A stretch of 64,000 nucleotides of DNA from Lenzites betulinus. Lineage: Eukaryota > Basidiomycota > Agaricomycetes > Polyporales > Polyporaceae. Below, one piece after another: positions 10,552 to 20,461 of the stretch (the first letter of the stretch is position 1; every line of letters begins with the position of its first letter). Under the pieces are notes generated by a model, which ran no database searches, was not told where the DNA came from, and saw nothing but the letters and a program-made list of their open reading frames with translations. The stretch covers positions 186,001 to 250,000 of the forward strand of contig JABYQU010000008.1 of NCBI GenBank assembly GCA_022264855.1. The letters run 5' to 3'. A program made the translations under genes and the position numbers.

Positions 10552-11778
10552 CTACGCATTTGTCTCAACACGCGATTGTTGCTGCCGTTTGCGGAACTCA
10601 TCCAACTCCTTCGTGTACTCGGCTTGTGCCCGCTGAAGCGATCATTAGCATGAACTTCCAGTAATGCGACACTGGCGGACATACAGCCTTCTCCTCCTCT
10701 GATAGGGCTCGCCACATCTCTCCCGTCTTCTTTGCCCGATAACCAAGGTGGAGTCGCGGGTCTAGGTCTGCAGGGACCTCCACAGAGCCATGGTGCTCAA
10801 GATGGAATCTGTATCACGACGAATGCATTATGAGTCCATGAATCGCACTGGGAAATAGTTACTCACTTCAGGTATGGGGCCTGGGGACGCTTAAATTCGG
10901 TCGGAGCGATGGGGACAGATACGCCCTGAACGCGCATTGCTTGAACGACGCGCGGGTTGGTCTTCGAATACCACTCGAAAACCTGCTTCTCGTATTCCTG
11001 CCGAAGTCGCTGAGCCTCCTCACGGAGCGGCTTTGCAGAGTGGTTTGATAAGTACGATGGTGTATAGGACACCGGACAATGAGTGTGCGCACCTGCTTGC
11101 TGGCTTCGTCCATTTGGGCCCAACGTTGTCCGAGTGCCTTGCTCGCCTGCTCGAAACGCTCCTTCAATGGGGCATCATCCCCTTCGGGGAGCTTGAAGGA
11201 CTTCTGTATGAAGAGATTGTACATGTTGGGTGAGCTCTTCGGGGGGAGATCTTCCTTCGTGATCTTAAGCTCTGTGAGGGCAATGCCAATGATATAACTT
11301 CAAGTCAGCGTCTGCCCAAACCATTGAGGGATGTCTGTCACGGACTCTTGAGTGGGAGCTTCAACCTTGCGACGGGGTCGGTCAACTTCGCTTCCTGTGC
11401 TTTCTTCCTGGCTAGTTCCTTCGCCTTCCTAGTTTTCTCTTTCTCATGCTCCTTCGTCTTCTCCTTCGCCTTCTCCTTAGCAGCTTTGGCTTTGGCCCTC
11501 GCCGCCGCCGCTCTTTCGCGCTTCTTCGTCAAGTTATCGGCCTTCACTTGAGCAGAAGTACGCCTCTTGGCCCTCGGTGCAGATTCTGTCTTAGACTTAG
11601 GCTTAGGTTTAGTCTCTGTCTTCGGGTCCTTCGCTGCTGGGGTTGCGACCGACGCGCTGGTCAAGAAAGTCCGCGCGACACCATGCTGGCGCGCGTTCGC
11701 AGTGAGTAACAGCGCCGCCGAGGATGAGATAGGCGCATACGCGCGGGAGAAAACGCGTGTCGCGAGGTAGGAGAGCAT
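10552..11778 (-). CDS. Mitochondrial HMG-box DNA-binding protein, 326 aa
   Basis: Exons 11778-11346, 11271-11093, 11030-10867, 10808-10685, 10632-10552; all phases agree. Residues 1 to about 31 (MLSYLATRVFSRAYAPISSS, then an AxLLLTANARQ-type stretch) form a typical mitochondrial presequence. Residues about 50-135 are an Ala/Lys/Glu-rich coiled-coil or basic linker. First HMG box: SSPNMYNLFIQKSF, then ALGQRWAQMDEASKQPLREE and EYEKQVFEWY. Second HMG-like box: FKRPQAPYLKFHLEH, then TGEMWRALSEEEKARAQAEY. Two HMG boxes behind a presequence is the architecture of Abf2/TFAM-type proteins that package mitochondrial DNA, which is the inferred role. Exon 1 uses a GTCCGT donor, also used by the TFB5 gene. 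The stop is TAG at 10554-10552. Confidence 0.85.
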
Positions 11779-11988
11779 TTGTGGTGGTGGGATGAACGAA
11801 GAGCGACGAAACCAGCTCAGCTAGGCATAGCGCGCGTCTATAGCCGGTAACCCACGTATAGTATTAGTCGGTTAGTTGGTTACCCATCTTGTCGGGGAAT
11901 ATGTAATGATAAGTTTTTGCCCGAGAAATTCGAGGACGCATGGGCATCGACGATTCGACTCCGACGTGCTTTAAAGTTTAAACATACA

Positions 11989-12016
11989 CTAGAAGATACC
12001 CGTGCCTTTGGCACGG
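11989..12016 (-). mobile_element. Candidate Helitron 3' terminus
   Basis: On the minus strand the order is stem CCGTGCC, loop AAA, stem GGCACGG (perfect 7-bp hairpin), a 7-nt spacer, then CTAG followed by T. This is the diagnostic 3' end of a Helitron (subterminal hairpin, CTRR end, insertion before a host T). The body would extend towards higher coordinates; the 5' TC end was not located and no Rep/helicase is present, so it would be a short non-autonomous copy or a fragment. Confidence 0.5.
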
Positions 12017-12057
12017 AATTTTGCTTTCTTCACCAGTGAAATTGCTTCGTAAATTTT

Positions 12058-12098
12058 GGAGGGCCCGCCACCCCGCAGGGCGAGGTGGCGAACCCTCC
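12058..12098. repeat. 41-bp imperfect inverted repeat
   Basis: GGAGGG-CC-CGCCACC, 11-nt loop, GGTGGCG-AA-CCCTCC: 13 base pairs interrupted by one 2x2 mismatch. It lies about 40 bp from the Helitron-like end and may belong to the same element. Confidence 0.5.
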
Positions 12099-12158
12099 CG
12101 CACACGGGTTCGACAGCCCAGACTCACAATTGGCCGTCAATAGCAGAAGATTGGTCGA

Positions 12159-12165
12159 TATAAAA
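12159..12165 (+). promoter_or_regulatory. TATA box of the DUF300 gene
   Basis: TATAAAA preceded by GA, about 135 bp before the start codon. Confidence 0.55.
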
Positions 12166-12299
12166 GTATTTGAATTAAGGCGCGTCTCGCGGGGCGCCTG
12201 TCCAAAGATCCTAACTTACTACCTACTATAACTCGCGCAGCTCAGCGCGCTGCTTGCTCGGCGACGACCACGACCACGACCACGACGTCCTCCTCGACA

Positions 12300-14782
12300 A
12301 TGAGCTTGGCGGTGGCTCCGGTGTCTGCGGTAGGCATGCTGCCTAAACTCGGCCACGGCTCTGGCTCTGCGCTTCCCCTACCTATCCTCCTGGTGGCTGG
12401 ACTATGCACGGTCGTCGCAACATTTGTTTCCGCAATGTCCATAACACTCCATCTCAAGAACTATCGAAAACCGCATCTCCAACGGTCGGTTCTCCTATGG
12501 TAGTTCGCATCCGGTAGCTATTACTGACATACGCTGAACAGGCAGGTTGTACGAATCATGCTCATGGTGCCACTGTATGCCATTGCGTCCTTCATATCCT
12601 TATTCTCGCTCGAAGCGGCCTTCTTTATCGATGCTGTACGAGATGTCTACGAGGTGTGTGCCAACTTCCGAAATCACTGGTAGTGCGATACTAAAGTCAG
12701 CGTACCCACAGGCCTTTGTGATCTACTGCTTCTTCGACCTGCTCATCGCATATCTCGGCGGGGAACGATCCCTGCTGATTCTGCTCCACGGCCGTCCTCC
12801 GAAATATCCCGTTTTCCCTACCAACTTGTTCTGGAGGGAGATTGATGTCAGCGACCCTCATACATTCCTCTTTCTCAAGCGGGGCGTAATTCGTAAGTTC
12901 CCAAGTGGCCGAGCACTTGTGCTGACACTCATGATTGTGCACAGAATACGTCCAGGTCAAGCCGATCCTAGCCCTCGCGACAGTCATTCTGAAGGCTGTC
13001 GGAAAGTACAACGAAGGAGACCTCCGCGCAGGCTCCGGGTACCTCTACGTCAGTGTCGTGTACAACGTCAGTATATGTCTGGCATTATATTGCCTCGCCA
13101 TCTTCTGGATGTGCGTTAACGATGATTTGACCCCGTTCCGGTACGTCATCCGGCTACTCCACGGTCTCGTGCCCCTGCTCACTTTGCGCAGGCCTATGCC
13201 CAAATTCCTCTGCGTCAAGGGCATCCTCTTCTTCTGTTTCTGGCAATCGCTGTTCATCTCCATCCTCGTCGCTGGCGGTGCTATCACGAAGCTCGGGCCT
13301 TACACGGACAACGAACACATCTCTCTCGGGCTCACAGATACTCTCATCTGCTTCGAGATGCCGCTCTTCGCGATCGCCCACATGTACGCATTCGCGACAC
13401 GCGACTATGTCGATAAGCATAGGTCGTATGTCGCCAGATTACCATTCCCGCACGCGTTCCGCGACGCATTCGGACTGAAGGACGTGGTCGAAGATGTCAA
13501 GACCACGCTTCACGGCGAAGGCATGGACTACCGCGAGTTCGAACCTAGCGAAGGTCAGATGCACCAAGGCGCCGGACGCGACAGGCGGATACGCGCAGGC
13601 CTGCGGTACAGCCAGGGCGGAAGGCGCAAATATTGGCTTCCGCAGCCCGCAACGTCGACACAACCCCCGAGCAAGTTCGAGCGTCGGGTGAACAGGGCTG
13701 TCGGACGCTTCGCGGGATCCGACCAGACGGAAGAAGTCTATGCGCCCCTGCTCCGCAACCAAGCTTCAGACGTTGTCCACACCGCCCCAGACCTTATGTC
13801 ACCCCCGGACGAAGGGTTTTCCCTATTTGCCGAGGACGCACTGGGAGAGGAAGGATACGACCTTCCGTTCGAGATCGACGGCATGGATGAGGAGCTATTC
13901 GCGCACAGCAAGCAGTACCTTTTCGGGGACTACAACTACCCGTGCGTAGACGTCAGCTCGGAGCTCGCACGCAAGACGATGTGGATCGAGGAGGAGCGCA
14001 TCCTCCGGGACGAGCACAGCGCGTGGTTTTCCCCCGTGGGTGGCCCGCGTCGACATCGCGACACGTACGGCGCGGTGGACAGCTCGCAGCGACCCCTTCA
14101 GGAGCACGGCGGGTCGGGCAGCGTGCTGGGCAAGGGCAAGACGCGCGACGTGCGCGGCTCGCCGGAGATCGTGATCGACAAGGAGACCGAGCGGATATCG
14201 TCCCCGCGCGGCGCACACGAAGTCCAGCTCCGCTACACGAGTGCGCGAGCGTCCCCCATCCAATCGCCCCAGGTCCGCTCCCCGCACTCACAGCCCATCT
14301 CACGCACGAACTCCGCGTCACCACAGACCGCATCCTCCTCGAAGAGCAGCCCGCGCGGTCGTCCGCCGCCATCCCCGAGGCCGCCGGGGGAGCGACCGGT
14401 CTTGCCCCCTGATGCGGTCGACTTGGTCGTGGAGGATGCAGATGCAGGCGAGGCAGAGATGACGCGAGAACGGCGCAAGGGCGAGCCTGCGGTGCGTGGT
14501 GGAAGCGCGCTGCACCGTGTGTACCGCCGCGGGTATGTCGTCGAGGCTGACGGCGAGCGGAGGCATGGGGAGGTCGAGATTGAGCGCGCTAGTCCTGCCT
14601 TGACACCACAAGAGGAGGAGCGCGAGGTGTTCGGGGTAGGGGAGGACCCGGACGTGGATGTGGATAGGGTTGCGGATTTGGAGCAGCATGCGGTGGAGGA
14701 GGCGACCGTCGTGCGTGCGGAGACGCCTCCGGCGCATGCGAGGGTCGTCGTTGACTTTCCGGAAGATAATCCATGGGCGTAG
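12300..14782 (+). CDS. DUF300 / TMEM184 (organic solute transporter Ost-alpha fold) membrane protein, 754 aa
   Basis: Exons 12300-12484, 12542-12653, 12712-12892, 12945-13140, 13192-14782. The 51-nt intron 13141-13191 is open in frame, but PFR joined to PMPKFLCVKG restores the conserved family sequence. Seven membrane helices are expected and visible: LPILLVAGLCTVVATFVSAM, VVRIMLMVPLYAIASFISLF, FVIYCFFDLLIAYLGGE, then four more up to about residue 305, including MPKFLCVKGILFFCFWQSL. The juxtamembrane block GMDYREFEPSEG and GAGRDRRIRAGLRYSQGG is characteristic of fungal members. From about residue 395 a ~360-residue disordered cytosolic tail rich in Ser, Pro, Arg and Glu follows. The family includes yeast/plant vacuolar proteins and metazoan steroid transporters; the substrate here is unknown. 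Confidence 0.9.
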
Positions 14783-15133
14783 TCGGTGTTTGCGATAAGT
14801 ATCATACTGTAGTGTCATTCACGGCGATATCTATTCGGGGTCTCTAGCCAGCTTGTATCATAGTCCGCCCACATTATTTGACAGACACGACCATAAGATG
14901 CCGCCGGATAGTGTGAGTGAGGGGTTACCTGATACAGGCGGTATGTTGCCTCAGGCTACACTATGCACGGAGCAAGGACAACCCAGCGAGAAGGGTAGAA
15001 TGCTTCATACAATTTAAGCCTGATGTGCAGCAAGATTAATCGTGTTCGCTATAATGGGATTCCCTACGTGCAGCATGCGTGGCCCAGATTTGTCTCCCGG
15101 CAGGTAAATGGGGTATCGTCACAATGCATTACC
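14783..15133. other. Convergent 3' flanks, no gene seen
   Basis: 351 bp between the stop codons of the DUF300 gene and PEX19. Confidence 0.6.
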
Positions 15134-16307
15134 TCACGCAATTGTGCACCCCTCCGGTATCTTTGGCAAGCCATCGGGTCCAAGGTCAACTCCTGGCGGT
15201 AGGGGACCCATGATCTCGGCCGGAGGAGAGCCGTATTCCTGCATCTATGCAGGCACGAGATAATCGGCACGCCGGTCTGACATATTTGATGCCCCCACGT
15301 ACCTGTTGCATGAGCTCCACAACTCTCATGCCTTTCTCCGTGTTGTCCTCGCTGTAGCTCGGGTCTTCAAATATGGTCACGATCTCGGTTACCAGCTTCG
15401 ACTGCGACTCATAACGGGATTTGTCCTCTGCGCTGAGTGTCGCGCTGTTGTCCTGAATGTACGACGGGAACTATGTGGAAATACTGTAAGCGGAGAATGA
15501 CCGTCGTCGGAACTACCACTCGCCTTGTCATGTAGTTCCTTGAGCGGCTCGTAGAGAACCTCTTTGCTCATGAGCTGGGTCATCATCTTCTCCAAGAGCC
15601 CCTGGAGCTCCTCTTCAGATTCCATATCGCCGACGGTTTCCCCAAGCTGATTGAAGATCTCGTTCATCCTCTCTTGACTCGCAGCCTCATCGGCCTGAGA
15701 AAGGTGTCAGAACGTCCAAGCCGTACATACACCAGCGGTCGTATGATGCGCCCCACCTTCTGATCGCTCTCTTTCATACGGTCCATCGTTTTCTTGATAT
15801 TCTCTTGGAACGAGTTCGTAGCACCTGCACTAGAGCTGCCCTCCGCTGCCTTCCCTTTGCCCAGCACGTCGTCTGCGTTCATCGTGCTGTTCATGCCTTC
15901 TATCAACATGGCTTCCCAAGCTGCCTGGAATGCCTTCGCGCGCTGCTCTTCTGTAGTGCCGGACTCAGCCTTGGAGATGTCCGGGACATCATCGAGACCG
16001 GCTCCTTGCGCGATGTCGCGGAACAGAGACTCCATGCCCTTGGTGAGCTCATTCGCAAAGTCATCGCCAAGGCCCGCTAGCGGATCGGCCAACTTCTGTG
16101 ACGACGGATTTGATTGAGGTTTTGCAGAGGAGGCATCGTTTGCCGAGGGTGAGGACGTAGATGCGGGGGCAGGCTTCGGCGGGGCATCGAACTTCTGCAA
16201 AAGATCTACGTCGTGTGAGCAACGCTACAAGGGCAAACCGCTGTCTCCGTACCGTCCAAATCGTCCAGATCCTCCTCTTCGACGGTTGGCTTGCGTGGGG
16301 CGGCCAT
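15134..16307 (-). CDS. PEX19: Peroxisomal membrane protein import receptor PEX19, 317 aa
   Basis: Cytosolic chaperone and receptor that delivers peroxisomal membrane proteins to PEX3. Exons 16307-16253, 16205-15757, 15694-15524, 15470-15303, 15244-15134. N-terminus is acidic with LDDLDDLLQKF, followed by a Ser/Pro linker and LADPLAGLGDDFANELTKGM (PEX3-binding side). The C-terminal cargo domain carries EIFNQLGETVGDMESEEELQ, KEVLYEPLKELHDKF and TIFEDPSYSEDN, and the protein ends in CTIA, a CaaX farnesylation box as in other PEX19 proteins. Intron 3 (15523-15471) is a GC-AG intron: donor AAG/GCGAGT, acceptor CATAG; no GT donor nearby gives the conserved join HDK/FPSYIQ. Divergent from MED8. Confidence 0.95.
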
Positions 16308-16691
16308 GTATATATCTCTTGACGCGGGGGTGGCGCAAGTGTCACTATGGATCTCAGGTTCGGAGAGAGCGTGCTATAGACGAAGTGCTCGTTCTGTAGC
16401 CGCAGTATCCCCCCGCAGAATTCTTTCGCAGCAATACACGCAGCTTCAGGGCTTAGAGGCGATGGTAGTCGAAAGCAAGCTCCCAATGTTAAAAGCAAAT
16501 GGCTCGCGCTCGGGGAAGCCAGACAATCACGCGCCCAGGGCACTCCGCTCGAAACGGAACAATAGCCATGCATGGGCGTTTATGTGGACAGGCAGAGGCG
16601 GTCGCGTCGACTCCGAGCGAGAGCTTGCCTCTTGACCATTGTCCACGACATTCGTACGAACAACTACTCCTCTCAAACATCTAGGCACATC
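16308..16691. promoter_or_regulatory. Divergent promoter region PEX19/MED8
   Basis: 384 bp between the two start codons; no other gene seen. The open frame of MED8 continues upstream to 16572 but lacks family similarity there. Confidence 0.45.
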
Positions 16692-17561
16692 ATGTCTTCC
16701 TCCTCTGGATATCCCACGCTACCCGGCTTGCAGTCAGCAGATACCGCCGGACTCCCCTTCGACCTCCAAGCACTTCCCGTCTCGCAGCTCGAGTCTCTCA
16801 AGTTCAAGGCAAACCAGATCATTGAATCCATACAGCTACTGCAACGCACGGTAGAGATGGGTGGACAGCCTGGGATGCCCGCGTGGCCAGACATCCTCTC
16901 AAAATACAACATCCTGCTCTCCCAGTCACACAGCATCTCCATGTCGCTCCTGGCCGCGCACCAGACAGGTGCGACGAGCTCTCAAGGGAACCCATACGAG
17001 AAGATCGCGCTGCACCCACGCGTCCCGCTCACAGACACCCAGCTCGACAACGAGCTCATTCCCCTCCTGCGCAACCAGCAGACGACCGACGTCCTCCGCT
17101 TCGAGAACGAGACCGTCCGCCACCTCGCAGAACACATGGAGACCAAGGGCTCCCTCGGCGCTCTCGGACACGCGCCGCGCCCCGGCGGCAAGCACGTCGA
17201 CTACGAGGATGTGCTGCGGGAATGTGAGCAGATACGCGTCGAACACGACCAACGCGTCGAGCGCGCCACGCGCGCTGTGACACTCCTCCGCGAGAAGTAC
17301 GACTGGAAGGCGCGCGTAGAAGTCGAGCAAGAGGAGCCCGAGGAGCTCGACTGGGATCCGCGCATGCCTGATGGTGGGCAGGTGCTGGGGCCTGCTGAAG
17401 TCGAGCCTAGCGAAGAGAGCAGTGCGAATACGCCTAGCGGTCGGCAGAGCAACGACAGCGAGGAAGAGGAGGAGCTCGAGGAGGTTCTTGGGAACGGTGA
17501 CCATACGCCAGAGGGCACGCCCGGCGCGCAGGGTCCCCCGACGCCGATGGCACAAGGATAG
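16692..17561 (+). CDS. MED8: Mediator complex subunit 8, 289 aa, single exon
   Basis: Head-module subunit of Mediator in the nucleus, linking activators to RNA polymerase II. The family core is visible: LESLKFKANQIIESIQLLQR, then MPAWPDILSKYNILLSQSHS, a Leu-rich segment and DVLRECEQIRVEHDQRVE forming the C-terminal helical part, followed by KYDWKARV. Residues from about 225 are acidic and disordered (EEEEELEEV). The ATG at 16692 is chosen because the family similarity begins a few residues later and upstream codons in the same frame (16572-16691) have none. Tandem with the next gene, 123 bp away. No intron, unlike nearly all neighbours. Confidence 0.85.
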   Translation: MSSSSGYPTLPGLQSADTAGLPFDLQALPVSQLESLKFKANQIIESIQLLQRTVEMGGQPGMPAWPDILSKYNILLSQSHSISMSLLAAHQTGATSSQGNPYEKIALHPRVPLTDTQLDNELIPLLRNQQTTDVLRFENETVRHLAEHMETKGSLGALGHAPRPGGKHVDYEDVLRECEQIRVEHDQRVERATRAVTLLREKYDWKARVEVEQEEPEELDWDPRMPDGGQVLGPAEVEPSEESSANTPSGRQSNDSEEEEELEEVLGNGDHTPEGTPGAQGPPTPMAQG

Positions 17562-17684
17562 GCGCGTCGCCGCATTATCGCATCTAGGCGCCGGTACGTT
17601 CTCCGCTCTCTTCCACACCCGCGTGGAGGCTGTCTCAACTTACTCGCTCACTCGAATAGCAGTTGGGGAGCTTCAAAACTTGCA

Positions 17685-18761
17685 ATGATGTTGAATGTAA
17701 CGATAGAAGACGCGCAGCGGATCATCGATCAGCACCGCGGGGACTCGACCGTCGTCGCAGATCTCAAGCCGCTCGCGGGGAATGGCTTTGAGTACGTGTC
17801 CTTGCGGCTGCATCAGACCTGTCGGGTCTAAATCTAGGTCTTCAGTACATTCACACCCACAAAGAGTTATGTGGTCTCACTCAATGACGGAACTGCGTAC
17901 ATCCTCAAAGCAACACCTGCGATATCTGCGGCTTCCGCGTCTTATATACCCAACAGCCTCTCAACAGAGCACACCCTCCTCACACTTCTCTCTTCCCAGA
18001 CGGACATTCCCCACCCCGTCGTTCACAAATTTGATCATTCGCAAACTGTGGTCCCTTATCCCTACCTGCTCCTCTCACACCCGCGTGGTGTCTCCCTCTC
18101 CGTAGCCCGCGCCTCAGGGAAACTATCCCCGCGCCAACTGGCGCTGCTCGACCTCCGCACCGGCGCGCATCTCAAACAACTCCACGAGCGCGTGCAAAAC
18201 GACTGGTTCGGGCTTCCCACGCAGGAAAAGGACGAGCTCTACAGCTGGCAGGAGGCCTTCACGCCGATGCTGGAGACCCTCCTCGAGGAGGCGCATACCG
18301 TGGGCATGGCGTTGCCGTACGGGGATCTCCGCCAGCTCCTCTCGCGCGCAATCGCGTTCTTCCTGTTCGACGATTGCGAGGTGCCGTCGCTCGTCTCGTT
18401 CACGGGCGACGAGCACACCACATTCGTCGACTTCGATCTGGGGACGGGCGCGCCGGGCGGCGAGGACGCGGAGGTCGCGGTTACGTCCTTCGGTTCGGTC
18501 TCGCATGCGTTGTGGGGCGACCCCCTCTTGGAGACGATGCTGCTGAATCCGAGTGATGCGTTCGTGGAGGGCTATGGCGGCTCGCTCATCGTGTTTGGAC
18601 GCCAGATGACGAAGCGGCTGTGGTACAACGTCTTCTTGTCGTTGGTAGTTCTGTTGCAGGCGAAGGGAGCCGGGATCGGTAGCGAGCACGAGAAGGTGAA
18701 GTGGGCGGAGCAAACCCTTCAGAAGTCTGTCGAGGCATTGAAGGATGCGCCGTGCTACTAA
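17685..18761 (+). CDS. Phosphotransferase (APH/fructosamine kinase)-fold protein with degenerate catalytic loop, 340 aa
   Basis: Exons 17685-17791 and 17846-18761; the acceptor at 17844-17845 is the one that keeps frame (FD/TFTP). Kinase-fold landmarks: NGFDTFTPTKSYVVSL strand region, AYILKATP with the likely beta-3 Lys, STEHTLL with the helix-C Glu, then GAHLKQLHERVQNDWFGLP, a segment typical of this family in basidiomycetes. The catalytic loop expected as HGDLxxxN is replaced by LFDDCEVPSLV, lacking the His and Asn, while the metal-binding strand is kept as FVDFDLG. Activity is therefore doubtful; it may be a pseudokinase. Two in-frame ATGs are adjacent (17685 and 17688). Substrate unknown. 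Confidence 0.75.
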
Positions 18762-19060
18762 GCTGCGTAGCTTGTATGCCGTACGTAATTGAAGGCATCG
18801 AAGCAGGGCTTGCAAGGAATACGTATCCATTGTAACTCCAAACATTCGCAAGTCTGCTGAGGGCATACGGGTGTGAGTGATACTCGATACTTTCGTAATG
18901 CGTGCGCGTGAGGGGCCTCCTCGCTGTTGATCCCATACCGCGGGCCCGTCCATGTCGATATCTATGATCTCGGCGGAACGAAGGGGTCTGAAGCACCCGT
19001 GTACAGTAATGTCCCTTTCATATAGCGTTGTGGTGGGCTCGAGACCACGCAAACTATCAA

Positions 19061-19604
19061 TTAAGGCAGTTGGGTAGCGAGAGCGAGTGGCAAGATGACA
19101 AGCTTATCCTTGTCCCACTACATAGTCGAGGTTCGAATTCAGCCTTGACAGCACAGTCAACACGAGTATGCTTACCACGCCGCTCGTATAATACACATCG
19201 CCCTCGATGAGCTTGCGCACTTCGCCGAGGCTCTCCGCTTCGCATACGAAAACGGACCCAATCATCTTCTTCTGCGCTGTGGGCGACTCGATTGACTCAG
19301 GCGTGAGCATAGCGCCAGCCACCTCTGTACAGGTCGTGATGCACTCAGCACGTCCGCTATCCGGGATGATGAACATGCAGATGAGCTTACTGAACACGCC
19401 ATTGGCTACCTCCACTTTCGCGCGTTCGAGGTGTTTCGCTCGGACATTTAGGCGACGTTGTAACGCGCCTTCGTCAGTCATGTCAGGCGCGTAGACGATG
19501 AAATTATGGCGTTGCGGCGCAATGTTTGACATTGAACGAGCGGGGAAACGTCCCCGTGTTATGCGCATACTTGCACCCGCACAATTTCGGAGAGTATGCA
19601 ACAT
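19061..19604 (-). CDS. YCII-related domain protein, 139 aa
   Basis: Exons 19604-19391, 19324-19176, 19117-19061, phases consistent. After a basic leader of about 30 residues (MLHTLRNCAGASMRITRGRF, then PARSMSN), the YCII domain reads NFIVYAPDMTDEGALQRRLN, VRAKHLERAKVEVANGVFK, VAGAMLTPESIESPTAQKKM, IGSVFVCEAESLGEVRKLIE, GDVYYTSGV and WDKDKLVILP. This order is that of the dimeric alpha-beta YCII/dehydratase-like family, whose catalytic role in fungi is not established. The leader has four Arg and no acidic residue and may target mitochondria; a shorter product could start at the Met at 19532. Convergent with the phosphotransferase-fold gene. Confidence 0.85.
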
Positions 19605-20461
19605 GGCAGCGTCGACGACCGGGATCGGAGGGGATGGCCCTAGATGTGTAGAAGAAGTAAGTACTGGTAGTAGCAGAGTCGAACGGCTCAGTATGATATG
19701 CATGACGTCGAGGATTGTGGCGGTAAGCTTACACGTGCGAGACACATGGCAACTCTGAAAAGACATCTAGATTGGGTCTCAAATCTCAAGCTCTGCTCCT
19801 CTCGACAACGGCCGTTCGCAGTATGCTCATTTCCATCATGTGTGATAAATCTATCGACGGAGCCCCATATGAGCGTGTTAATATCAGGTATGTTTATGCG
19901 CTTCTAAGCTGAAATTCTCATCCGAACATGCACAAAAGGTTGTCGTGAGCTGAGCAAGGCGTGAGTACTAGTGCCCTGGGACTCACATCCTTTGAATTGT
20001 ACGATTTCGTTACATTTTCACGTTAGTCGAGTGTATATGCTAATACGCTACCGGTGCTTTCTAGTGATAAACAAGCTTAAGGCGATGGTTTCGCGTGCCA
20101 CGCGTGTGAGCGCTTACTGCAGTACTAATGTGCATTGCAATCGGACTTGACCTCACTCGTCCTTGAACTTCTTCCTCAATATTCCCTCCCCGGCCCAGAC
20201 TGTTCTTTGAGCACTTCTCCGCCTATGTATACTCCCGTGCCGGTACAGCGTGTCTGCATCGAACTGTCCCGAGCGTCCCGGACCCTGGGACCATCACGGT
20301 CGGGGAGGAGGTTACTAACGACCCTCTCGGGTCACATGACAAACACCTACTATAAAACCTCATTCCCCCGCGTCAACCAGTCGATAACGTTAGCAGCTGC
20401 AGCGAACGTTATCTGTACTCCTACACCCCCGTTCATCGCTAGAACATACACATCGAACGCC
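19605..20461. promoter_or_regulatory. Divergent region YCII gene/peroxiredoxin 1
   Basis: 857 bp between start codons, no gene seen. The open frame upstream of the peroxiredoxin start contains an in-frame Met near 20336, but the TATA box at 20351-20357 lies inside it, so it is not translated from the main transcript. Confidence 0.45.
20351..20357 (+). promoter_or_regulatory. TATA box of peroxiredoxin 1
   Basis: TATAAAA, 105 bp before the ATG at 20462. Confidence 0.6.

Larger units (their letters stand above)
11779..12299. promoter_or_regulatory. Divergent region HMG gene/DUF300 gene with mobile-element remnant
   Basis: Contains the Helitron-like end (11989-12016), an inverted repeat (12058-12098), a TATA box (12159-12165), a second short stem AGGCGC/GCGCCT (12178-12199), and a (CGACCA)-type microsatellite at about 12262-12288 just before the DUF300 start. 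Confidence 0.5.

Noticed and set aside
12090..12125. GGTTCGA-type B-box suggesting a tRNA
   Set aside because: The T-arm does not pair (position 61 is not C) and no acceptor stem or anticodon arm can be drawn.
16926..17618. 230-codon minus-strand frame opposite MED8
   Set aside because: Mirror of GC-rich MED8 codons; no domain and overlaps a well-supported gene.
18123..19052. 309-codon minus-strand frame opposite the phosphotransferase-fold gene
   Set aside because: Antisense frame without protein signature; the sense strand shows kinase-fold landmarks.
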